The translations under genes were made by a program, and so were the position numbers. Below the pieces are notes generated by a model. The model did not search any database, was not told the origin of the DNA, and saw only the letters and a list, made by a program, of their open reading frames with translations. Source: RYN-425 sp035542755 (GTDB taxonomy: Bacteria; Patescibacteriota; Saccharimonadia; Saccharimonadales; UBA10212). Taken from it: a DNA stretch of 13,682 nt. Within the stretch, counting starts at the first letter, position 1; each line of letters begins with the position of its first letter. The stretch spans positions 1 through 13,682 of the forward strand of contig DATKKU010000026.1 of the NCBI GenBank assembly GCA_035542755.1, read 5' to 3'. Shown here in pieces: positions 5,940 to 11,589 of this stretch.

Positions 5940-8144
5940 TTATGTGTTTTGTTCCATGGCTTTCTCTAGGTTCAGGGCTATAATGGCCAAATCGGTTAAG
6001 TCTCCGTCGTAAGCCATGTAGTTGGGGTGCCAGTCGGGATTGAACTTATTTTTGAACTGCTCCAGCCCCTGCGCTGAAAATCTGTCGCCACTCAAGGTTC
6101 TGGCAATACTCATCAGCCTGCCCTTGGCTTTAGCAAACGGCACGAAGCCCAAGTCAAAGTATTTATAATGTTCGGTTTCAGAAACCGACTCAATGGTTTT
6201 ATAAAGCAGATACGGCATAGCATTGTTGGCATCTGGCAGGTAACGCAGTAAGTCCACCGAAACCGTATGCGACTTGCAAAAATGCGGGATTTGGTTTGTA
6301 AAAGCCAGTATCTTGCCCGAATCGTCGTGCAGGTAATGAAGCGTGCACTTTGCCAGATAGTCATTATCAAAATATCCGAGCGCAAACCCTCTCTCTTTTC
6401 GTCCATCTTTTGTGAGCCAGGCATCAGAGACAGCCTTTAGCTGTCGCAAAAAAATATCAGAGTGCGGCGGCAAGGACTTGGCGTAGATATAACCATTTTT
6501 GCTGGCTCGGTTTTTTTGCCAGCGCCACCACTTGTCCTTGGTGGTAACTTGCAGAAAGTCATCAATATTTATAACAGCACTGGCTCCAATCTGGATAATA
6601 TCTAGCTTGGCTTTTTTATAGGCCGGCACGCTGTCTTTATAGATTGGCAGAAAGCAGGTTGTTAGGCGCCGGCCTTTAGCCCACTGAATAAACTGTTCAA
6701 TTGCCTGGTGCCTGTCGTCTGCCATGGGGTCGGCCAGGGCAAAGGCCGTTGAGCCGACTAATTTATAGGCTATAAAGCCATGACTGTCATCCTGCCAAAA
6801 GTAGTCCTTGTCCGCTGGCCACAGCTTAAAAAAATCTTCTGACGAGTTTGAGCGCCACTTTAGCAGCCGTTCTACCCGGCCATAGTCACGCTCCAAGTTA
6901 GTTTGAGGTTTGTACGGCTTAAATAAAATCCAAAGAATGCTTCCGGCGCTGACTGCCAAGAAGGCGGTGATGGTGTTAGCCAGAAGGACGCTGCGCATAT
7001 GGCTATGAACGGCACCACTTGCGTAGTCGGAAAAATTATCAAGTGCCTGAGCCGTAACCAGCGCGACCTTACTGTCGCGGTCAAGTAGTATCAGCGCCAG
7101 CAGGACCACTAGCAGCAGCCCGCCGACCATAAAGTACAAGTCCTTTAACCTTACTTTCCAGGTTAGAGGAATTAGGCCTCTGTCAAAATCATCCTTGAGA
7201 ACAAACAAGGCGCAAAAAGTCGTAAGGTAAAGAATCATCAGGCCTGGATTTGGCGATATGACGGAATACTTAAGTGTCTCTATGCCGGCGATAACCAGGA
7301 ATATCTGCCTGGCCCTGGTTTCGCCTCGGGCTAGGTGGCGGCTTAGGTACAGCATCACCACACCAATAATTACGCCGTGCTGGGCCAGCCAGGCGCTGTC
7401 ACCGGCAAAATACAAACCCTTAATCTTGCCCAACAGGTGGATGTGCGCCAGGCTAATTAAAATGGCCAAGATGCCGTTAATGAATGCCCAGGCTGCCACC
7501 ACCAGAGTAACTATCTTTTCCTCATTTTTGCGAGATTTAAAGTTACCGTCAATTAAATAATCGCGGCAGAACCAAGCCAGCCAAACAATCAAAACGGTTT
7601 GATAGACATACTGCGACACGGTGTTGAAATGTTCGTGGTCAGCCAGTTGACTGACAAATAAAACACCGTAAGCCACCTGAAACAAAACGAATATTATGGA
7701 AACTAGTTTTTTGCGCAACCAGGCGTCGTAGACGGCAATTACAAAAAAGACCAGCGAAGTAGCAACCGTTTCTACGGCGTGCAGCACAAAGCTTGGCGAG
7801 GTGTACTCTTTGCAGGCCGAGCCAACCATCCGGCAAGTTGTACTGAGCAGCGGATCCAAAACTAGCCCGATGCCGAGTATAAGCAGTAGCCAGCCGGCTA
7901 TTTTCTTATTAGGGTGTTTTAAAAATGTATAGGCCATTAACAGCAGCAGCAAGCCGCCCAGCACATCACCAGTTCTAAAGGCCCAAGAAAAAGGCTGGGC
8001 AGGGGTTTCGTACTGGCTTATAAGGGATGTCCGGTACGACAGGCCACTGTTTAAGTGCGGGGCCAGCAGCCAGGTGGTGCCCAGTATAAGAAACAGCAGT
8101 TGCCATGCTATAAGATAACGACGTCGGGTCAGGTCAAAGCGCAT
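5940..8144 (-). CDS. Membrane protein with MprF/LysX-type C-terminal aminoacyltransferase domain
   Basis: Large integral membrane protein of 734 aa. About twelve hydrophobic helices lie between residues 10 and 410. The first six resemble the DUF998 family (SLISQYETPAQPFSWAFRTGD near 40-60, then GGLLLLLMA). Residues about 415-730 match the DUF2156 phosphatidylglycerol lysyltransferase C-terminal domain: IGASAVINIDDF (519-530), SVDLLRYLPDANNAMPYLLY (628-647), FDLGFVPFA (663-671) and FKNKFNPDWHPNYMAY (697-712). Members transfer Lys or Ala from aminoacyl-tRNA to phosphatidylglycerol, lowering membrane charge and resisting cationic peptides; the amino acid cannot be read here. A TATAAA -10 ends 9 nt before the ATG, within the end of the SRPBCC gene, which is 10 nt upstream. 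Start and frame are clear; the domain names come from motif memory. Confidence 0.82.
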   Translation of the reverse strand: MRFDLTRRRYLIAWQLLFLILGTTWLLAPHLNSGLSYRTSLISQYETPAQPFSWAFRTGDVLGGLLLLLMAYTFLKHPNKKIAGWLLLILGIGLVLDPLLSTTCRMVGSACKEYTSPSFVLHAVETVATSLVFFVIAVYDAWLRKKLVSIIFVLFQVAYGVLFVSQLADHEHFNTVSQYVYQTVLIVWLAWFCRDYLIDGNFKSRKNEEKIVTLVVAAWAFINGILAILISLAHIHLLGKIKGLYFAGDSAWLAQHGVIIGVVMLYLSRHLARGETRARQIFLVIAGIETLKYSVISPNPGLMILYLTTFCALFVLKDDFDRGLIPLTWKVRLKDLYFMVGGLLLVVLLALILLDRDSKVALVTAQALDNFSDYASGAVHSHMRSVLLANTITAFLAVSAGSILWILFKPYKPQTNLERDYGRVERLLKWRSNSSEDFFKLWPADKDYFWQDDSHGFIAYKLVGSTAFALADPMADDRHQAIEQFIQWAKGRRLTTCFLPIYKDSVPAYKKAKLDIIQIGASAVINIDDFLQVTTKDKWWRWQKNRASKNGYIYAKSLPPHSDIFLRQLKAVSDAWLTKDGRKERGFALGYFDNDYLAKCTLHYLHDDSGKILAFTNQIPHFCKSHTVSVDLLRYLPDANNAMPYLLYKTIESVSETEHYKYFDLGFVPFAKAKGRLMSIARTLSGDRFSAQGLEQFKNKFNPDWHPNYMAYDGDLTDLAIIALNLEKAMEQNT

Positions 8145-8153
8145 TACTTAAAT

Positions 8154-8159
8154 TTTATA
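8154..8159 (-). promoter_or_regulatory. -10 box of the MprF-like gene
   Basis: TATAAA on the minus strand (8159-8154) ends 9 nt before the ATG at 8144 and lies across the stop codon of the upstream SRPBCC gene. It allows leaderless transcription independent of the SRPBCC promoter. No Shine-Dalgarno sequence is present. Confidence 0.45.
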
Positions 8160-8595
8160 CTGAAGACGCTAAAAGTTCTTTTAGAAGGCCAACATTATGG
8201 TTGACCTCCTTTTTAAAAATTATTTTTAGCAGGGGGTAAAGCGGGGCAATGGCTTTAGTTCTAAGTTTTAAATCAAAAACAAAATTAACGGCGGTGCCAG
8301 CGCCAGCCGGCTTTAAGCCATAGGTTCTTACCAGCCAAAAAGGGCCGCTTGTGTTAGTGGTGGTATATGTTTTATTCGGCTGATAGTCAGTAAATTCAAA
8401 ATCAGTAACACGCTTTCCTAAAAAGTAATGCACCTCCTGACCTTTAGTACCTTTTCCCACAGGTCCTTTAGTTAGCTTTGTTATCTCGGCGATGCTAGGA
8501 TCCCACTTCTGGTGGTTCTCAAACAAATCCGTGGCTATAAACTTAAAAACATCATTGGGAGCCTTAGCGACATTGAAATTAAAGACCAGCTTCAT
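8155..8595 (-). CDS. SRPBCC / polyketide-cyclase-like lipid-binding protein, 146 aa
   Basis: Soluble single-domain protein of START-like helix-grip fold size. The N-terminal beta strand with VAKAPNDVFKFIAT (9-22), the WDPSI segment (31-35), and the pattern of central strands (VTDFEFTDYQPNKTYTTTNT) ending in a long C-terminal helix (about 118-144) are typical of SRPBCC polyketide-cyclase/dehydrase proteins. These bind hydrophobic ligands in a cavity; the ligand is unknown. It lies 10 nt upstream of the MprF-like gene, and the two probably form a unit concerned with membrane lipids. A perfect TATAAT ends 9 nt before the ATG. Fold assignment is by pattern, not by a diagnostic motif. Confidence 0.75.
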   Translation of the reverse strand: MKLVFNFNVAKAPNDVFKFIATDLFENHQKWDPSIAEITKLTKGPVGKGTKGQEVHYFLGKRVTDFEFTDYQPNKTYTTTNTSGPFWLVRTYGLKPAGAGTAVNFVFDLKLRTKAIAPLYPLLKIIFKKEVNHNVGLLKELLASSV

Positions 8596-8604
8596 ATCTA
8601 GGCA

Positions 8605-8610
8605 ATTATA
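8605..8610 (-). promoter_or_regulatory. -10 box of the SRPBCC gene
   Basis: A perfect TATAAT on the minus strand (8610-8605) ends 9 nt before the ATG at 8595. The divergent DHH-gene -10 begins 27 bp away at 8638, so the upstream regions of the two promoters overlap. Confidence 0.6.
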
Positions 8611-8634
8611 CTCCTAAACCAAAGAGACTACCCT

Positions 8635-8643
8635 TGCTATACT
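8635..8643 (+). promoter_or_regulatory. Extended -10 promoter of the DHH gene
   Basis: TGcTATACT (8635-8643) ends 8 nt before the GTG at 8652. There is no Shine-Dalgarno sequence, so the mRNA is probably leaderless, with a GTG start at or near its 5' end. Confidence 0.6.
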
Positions 8644-8651
8644 ATTAACCA

Positions 8652-9671
8652 GTGGAAGAACAGATAGACAAATTAAAATCTCTGATAGAGTCGTCGCAAA
8701 AGGTTCTTATAACTTCGCATATTGGCCCGGACGGCGATTCGGTCAGCTCGTCACTATTGCTTTATCAAATCCTCAGACTCAACTTTCCTAACAAGGCCAT
8801 AACACTGTCTATGGAAGAGGCGCCGTTTGGCCTGAACTTTTTGGAAGGTTATGAGCAGATACAGTTTCAACCTCTGCCGGCAGCGTTAAAGCAGGCGTCG
8901 CCGGAACTTCTATTCGTGCTGGACGCCAATGCCTGGCACCGGGTTACCCGTTCCGTGGAAGACACGCGGCAGGCGATATCGGAGCTACACCCCAAGATTG
9001 TCGTTATAGACCACCACGAAGGCGATGATATTGAGGGCTCCAGCTTGTACATTAACGATAAAAGCCCGGCCGCAACTTTAGATATCTATAGTATTTTTAT
9101 TGAAAAAATGGCGCTGGCTAAGCCCGAGGGCTACGCCCAAACGGCCTTAACCGGCATCTACACCGACAGTGGCGGATTTGTGCATCAAAATTTTAGTATC
9201 CAGCGCGTTTTTGAGGTGGTGCCTAAACTGATAGCCGAGGGGGCAGACCTGGAAATAATCGTCAGCAACTTAAACAAAATTAGCGAAAAAGGTTTAGAGA
9301 TATTAAAGCAGCTTTATGCAAACACAAAACTTGAGGACGGCTATACTTATTCATTCATTTCAGACTCACTTACAACCCCGGACAATCACGAAGCGGTAGT
9401 TCAGGCGACAGAAGCCTTTCGGGTACAGCTGCTGCGCAACGTAGAAGACAGACCCTGGGGTTTTATAGTCTATAGAGACGTGATGGCCCCAGAGAGTACC
9501 TACTCTGTCTCGTTTCGGGCGTTATCTGGCAAAAAAGACGTTTCACTGCTGGCTAGAGCCTTGGGCGGCGGCGGACATAAGCCGGCGGCCGGTGCTAAAT
9601 TTGCTGCCCAATCCGTTGAGCAGGCGCTTGATATGGTTAAGAAAGCTATAGAGGACACGCCAACTTCTTGA
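8652..9671 (+). CDS. DHH/DHHA1 phosphoesterase, NrnA-like
   Basis: Manganese-dependent phosphoesterase of the NrnA type (oligoribonuclease / pAp phosphatase), acting on short RNAs and possibly pAp or linear dinucleotides in the cytoplasm. The DHH domain has HIGPDGD at 23-29 (metal ligands His23, Asp27, Asp29), Asp91 in LLFVLDAN, DHH at 120-122 and Asp172 in TDSGGF. The DHHA1 substrate domain ends with GGGGHKPAAG (305-314). The length, 339 aa, is normal for NrnA. Start: GTG at 8652, supported by an extended -10 ending 8 nt upstream and by the distance to motif I. All metal ligands are present, so it should be active. Oligoribonuclease Orn is not seen here; NrnA often replaces it. Cyclic-di-AMP phosphodiesterases (GdpP) share the domain but have membrane and GGDEF parts absent here. 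Confidence 0.93.
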   Translation: MEEQIDKLKSLIESSQKVLITSHIGPDGDSVSSSLLLYQILRLNFPNKAITLSMEEAPFGLNFLEGYEQIQFQPLPAALKQASPELLFVLDANAWHRVTRSVEDTRQAISELHPKIVVIDHHEGDDIEGSSLYINDKSPAATLDIYSIFIEKMALAKPEGYAQTALTGIYTDSGGFVHQNFSIQRVFEVVPKLIAEGADLEIIVSNLNKISEKGLEILKQLYANTKLEDGYTYSFISDSLTTPDNHEAVVQATEAFRVQLLRNVEDRPWGFIVYRDVMAPESTYSVSFRALSGKKDVSLLARALGGGGHKPAAGAKFAAQSVEQALDMVKKAIEDTPTS

Positions 9672-9703
9672 TAGAATAGCCTTTGTGCTTTCTTGTTCTA
9701 TTA

Positions 9704-9739
9704 AAATTTTTCAAGCTCGGAACACTGCTTGGAAAATTT
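9704..9739. repeat. 13-bp inverted repeat after the DHH gene
   Basis: Arms 9704-9716 and 9727-9739 pair with one G-T wobble around a 10-nt loop. It lies 32 nt after the DHH stop, so it could be a terminator or mRNA-end hairpin. Neither strand has a following T-run; the A/T-rich foot of the stem pairs instead. Confidence 0.35.
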
Positions 9740-9768
9740 AGAGGAGGAACGTAGCATTAAGTCGAAGC

Positions 9769-9788
9769 TTTTACAAACATTTGTAAAA
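9769..9788. promoter_or_regulatory. Perfect 9-2-9 palindrome upstream of tRNA-Thr(GGU)
   Basis: TTTTACAAA (9769-9777), CA, TTTGTAAAA (9780-9788). Such short-spacer AT-rich palindromes are typical dimeric-regulator sites. It ends 26 nt before the tRNA. I see no good -10/-35 pair for the tRNA, so how it relates to transcription is unclear. Confidence 0.4.
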
Positions 9789-9814
9789 CGAGACAACTGC
9801 GCAGGTTCCGACGA

Positions 9815-9889
9815 GCCGTGATAGCTCAGTGGTAGAGCACCTCCATGGTAAGGAGGGGGTCCCGGGTTCAAGTCCCGGTCACGGCTCCA
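9815..9889 (+). tRNA. tRNA-Thr (anticodon GGU)
   Basis: The acceptor stem is GCCGTGA/TCACGGC with discriminator T and an encoded CCA (9887-9889). The D arm is GCTCAGTGGTAGAGC. The anticodon stem-loop is CCTCC-ATGGTAA-GGAGG, with GGT at 9847-9849, and the T arm is CCGGGTTCAAGTCCCGG. It reads ACC and ACU, complementing the UGU isoacceptor at 5808-5884. It is a single tRNA ended by a strong terminator. Confidence 0.97.
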
Positions 9890-9906
9890 CGCCACACCTA
9901 ATGTCA

Positions 9907-9960
9907 ACCCCGCTAGAAATTTACGCAAACAAGTGGCGTAAATTTAGCGGGGTCTTGTAT
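9907..9960 (+). terminator. Strong hairpin terminator after tRNA-Thr(GGU)
   Basis: Arms 9907-9926 and 9936-9953 form an 18-bp stem with a 2-nt bulge on the 5' side and a 9-nt loop. The GC-rich base (ACCCCGCT/AGCGGGGT) is followed by CTTGTATTGTTG. It lies 17 nt after the tRNA CCA end, as expected for an intrinsic terminator, although the T-run is interrupted. Confidence 0.75.
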
Positions 9961-9972
9961 TGTTGCTCCTCT

Positions 9973-10000
9973 CCAATCGGCGAATCCTCTCGCCGATTGG
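9973..10000. promoter_or_regulatory. Perfect 11-bp inverted repeat upstream of the cysteine-rich gene
   Basis: CCAATCGGCGA (9973-9983) and TCGCCGATTGG (9990-10000) are exact, with a 6-nt spacer. No T-run follows, so a terminator is unlikely. It ends 36 bp before the TATAAT of the 10052 gene, where an activator or repressor could bind. Confidence 0.4.
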
Positions 10001-10036
10001 GTAATTGAAGAAATGGAGCGCCAACCTTAGGCTGCG

Positions 10037-10042
10037 TATAAT
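10037..10042 (+). promoter_or_regulatory. -10 box of the cysteine-rich gene
   Basis: A perfect TATAAT at 10037-10042 ends 9 nt before the ATG at 10052. A TG is present but one base out of extended -10 register. AGG at 10046-10048 region is the only ribosome-binding-like sequence, and it would be at or beyond the expected mRNA start. Confidence 0.6.
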
Positions 10043-10051
10043 ATAGGTAGT

Positions 10052-11167
10052 ATGCCAAAAATTAAAAGGCGGGAGCTCGCGCTTGTTTTGGGAGTTTTAG
10101 GTCTAGTTTTGCTGGGCTCGGCGGCAATTATCATCCACCGCAAATCGTCTCCTGCACCGTATCATCTGGCGGCTTACAATTTCAACGACCAGCAGGCCGA
10201 TTTGCAAAAGTTTGAAAAAGAAATACAGACTTTGGGCGGAGAGCGTGCCTATAACCGACTTTATGACGCCGTGTCTAACCTGTCAGCTGATGACCAGCAC
10301 GAGTATGGTCACTTGTTTGGCGATGCCCTATACAAAGAGGAAGGCCTAAACGGCATTGGGGTTTGCGATTCAAGATTTTCTTACGGCTGTTTTCATCAGA
10401 TGTTGTCCGACGCACTGATAACTTATGGCACCTCGGCCGTGCCGATGCTTGACCAAAAGTGCAAACAAATTCTCAAGGGGGCATACTTGTCTTGTCAGCA
10501 CGGTCTGGGCCACGGGATTATGGTTACGATTGGCCTGAACAAACAAGGTTATGACGAAGCCCACCTCAAACAAGCCCTGGCGTACTGCGCCCAGCTGCCA
10601 GACGACCAGCCGCTGGGCGGTTGCGATGGCGGTGTTTACATGGAATATAATCTACACACTGTTGCTAATGTGGAATTAGAGCAAAACGACATCCGTCGCA
10701 TTGAACAAGGAAACATGTACTCACCGTGCAACGACCTTGAGCTAGCTCAGCAGACAGCTTGCTATTTTTGGATGCCTCAGTGGTGGGCTTTGGCCGGCGC
10801 TTTGCGCTACAACACCACTCAAAGTTTGAGTGACAACCAACTCTACAAATCAACTGGCTCCTTGTGCCAATCGCTTGCCAGCGCGTCAAGGCGAACCTGC
10901 TTTGAGGGCATTGGCTATGCTGCCATCTCTACAGCAAAGTTAGACCCGGCGCGAACCCTGGGCTTATGTAACGCCGCTTCGTCCAATGAGCTCAACAACC
11001 TATATTGTCGTGCGTTTGCGGCCAGTATGATTGCCAGCGTTACAGGGAGTGGCCCCGATGCCCTGGCGGTATGTCATGGACTAACTGGCAATGGCAAGAC
11101 ATTTTGTGCGCAGTATGCTAACCAGCAAGGAAACTTCTTTACATCACTACCCGACCCGGTTTTATAG
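10052..11167 (+). CDS. Membrane-anchored protein with seven cysteine-pair repeats, 371 aa
   Basis: Not recognised. Residues 1-7 are basic, 9-28 form a hydrophobic helix (LALVLGVLGLVLLGSAAIII), and no lipobox is present, so the remainder should lie outside the membrane on an N-terminal anchor. It has fourteen cysteines, at 105/113, 137/148, 179/191, 226/237, 272/283, 306/319 and 341/352: seven pairs, four of them C-x10-C. Several pairs share a C-(x)n-C-aromatic-x-G-x-[GA] style, such as CFEGIGYA (283-290), as in helical repeats stapled by disulfides. HEYGH (83-87, HExxH-like), CFHQ (113-116) and HGLGHG (150-155) could supply metal ligands. It stands alone with its own promoter and is followed by a terminator about 115 nt after the stop. 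Adhesion, host contact or peptidase roles are all speculation. Confidence 0.8.
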   Translation: MPKIKRRELALVLGVLGLVLLGSAAIIIHRKSSPAPYHLAAYNFNDQQADLQKFEKEIQTLGGERAYNRLYDAVSNLSADDQHEYGHLFGDALYKEEGLNGIGVCDSRFSYGCFHQMLSDALITYGTSAVPMLDQKCKQILKGAYLSCQHGLGHGIMVTIGLNKQGYDEAHLKQALAYCAQLPDDQPLGGCDGGVYMEYNLHTVANVELEQNDIRRIEQGNMYSPCNDLELAQQTACYFWMPQWWALAGALRYNTTQSLSDNQLYKSTGSLCQSLASASRRTCFEGIGYAAISTAKLDPARTLGLCNAASSNELNNLYCRAFAASMIASVTGSGPDALAVCHGLTGNGKTFCAQYANQQGNFFTSLPDPVL

Positions 11168-11280
11168 CTGTTTGGCTCAATACTGTGAGAAAAATCACTG
11201 AACGTGCTTAAGTAGATTGCTTACATATAAGTATGCTTGGAGGTAAAGCCCGGACAAATTATTAGGCGCTCAAGCACTAG
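11168..11280. other. Intergenic region, possible 3' UTR or small RNA
   Basis: No gene is seen. A TATAAG (11226-11231) could be a -10 box for a short RNA of roughly 85 nt ending at the terminator at 11281-11325. A possible long-range stem GCTTG (11236-11240) / CAAGC is present. I found no known RNA family. It may equally be the 3' UTR of the cysteine-rich gene. Confidence 0.2.
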
Positions 11281-11325
11281 AAAACCCTGCGGGATGTGCA
11301 GACGCGGGGTTTTGTAGTTGTTAGG
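11281..11325 (+). terminator. Intrinsic terminator after the cysteine-rich gene
   Basis: AAAACCCTGC (11281-11290) pairs with GCGGGGTTTT (11304-11313) with one G-T wobble and a 13-nt loop. The T-rich right arm and tail (TTTTGTAGTTGTT) fit an intrinsic terminator. The symmetric A-tract would also allow termination from the other strand. Confidence 0.7.
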
Positions 11326-11350
11326 GGCCTTTGCAATCAGCCTCCTCATC

Positions 11351-11375
11351 TGTTACAATATGGTTAACCAGAAGG
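11351..11375 (+). promoter_or_regulatory. Extended -10 promoter and ribosome-binding site of rpmG
   Basis: TGtTACAAT (11351-11359) is an extended -10, about 26 nt upstream of the ATG. AGAAGG (11370-11375) is a clear Shine-Dalgarno sequence 10 nt before the ATG, separated by a T-rich stretch. This is the one gene here with a normal short leader. Confidence 0.6.
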
Positions 11376-11385
11376 TTATTTTTTT

Positions 11386-11586
11386 ATGGCAAAAAGCGAG
11401 AAACGAAAAATTATTGGTCTTACGTGCGAGGCTTGCGGGCAGCGCCATTATTACAGTACCAAAAATACTATGAATACCCCCGATAAAGTGGAGCTTAAAA
11501 AGTATTGCCCGGTTAAGCGGGTTGTAGCCAAGCAGGTTGAAACAAAGAAAAATTTAGGTCGCAACGTCGCGCCAAAACGTAAGTAA
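11386..11586 (+). CDS. rpmG: Ribosomal protein bL33, three-cysteine form
   Basis: Small basic protein of the large ribosomal subunit. The core (LTCEACGQRHYYSTKN, then ELKKYCPV) is typical bL33. Zinc-type L33 has two CxxC motifs; here the first is intact (Cys14, Cys17), while the second is CPVK, with only Cys41 and Lys in the place of the fourth Cys. Either the protein has lost zinc or another residue, for example His21, completes the site. At 66 aa it is longer than the usual 49-55 because of a basic C-terminal extension (about 48-66). The start follows a good AGAAGG site. It is transcribed alone and ends 3 nt from the convergent GH15 stop. Confidence 0.93.
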   Translation: MAKSEKRKIIGLTCEACGQRHYYSTKNTMNTPDKVELKKYCPVKRVVAKQVETKKNLGRNVAPKRK

Positions 11587-11589
11587 GTT

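Noticed and set aside
2228..9671. Recoding of UGA as glycine (Gracilibacteria/SR1 code)
   Set aside because: UGA ends trpS, the RluD-like gene and the DHH gene at the expected family lengths, so it is a normal stop.
9701..9928. Minus-strand 75-aa reading frame across tRNA-Thr(GGU)
   Set aside because: It is the antisense translation of a tRNA gene, with the well-known spurious DRDLNPGPPPYHGGALPLSYH string, and it also runs through the terminator and palindrome.
11233..11265. Ten-codon peptide ATG..TAG in the gap before rpmG
   Set aside because: No ribosome-binding site, the putative -10 is only 1 nt upstream, and such short frames are expected by chance.
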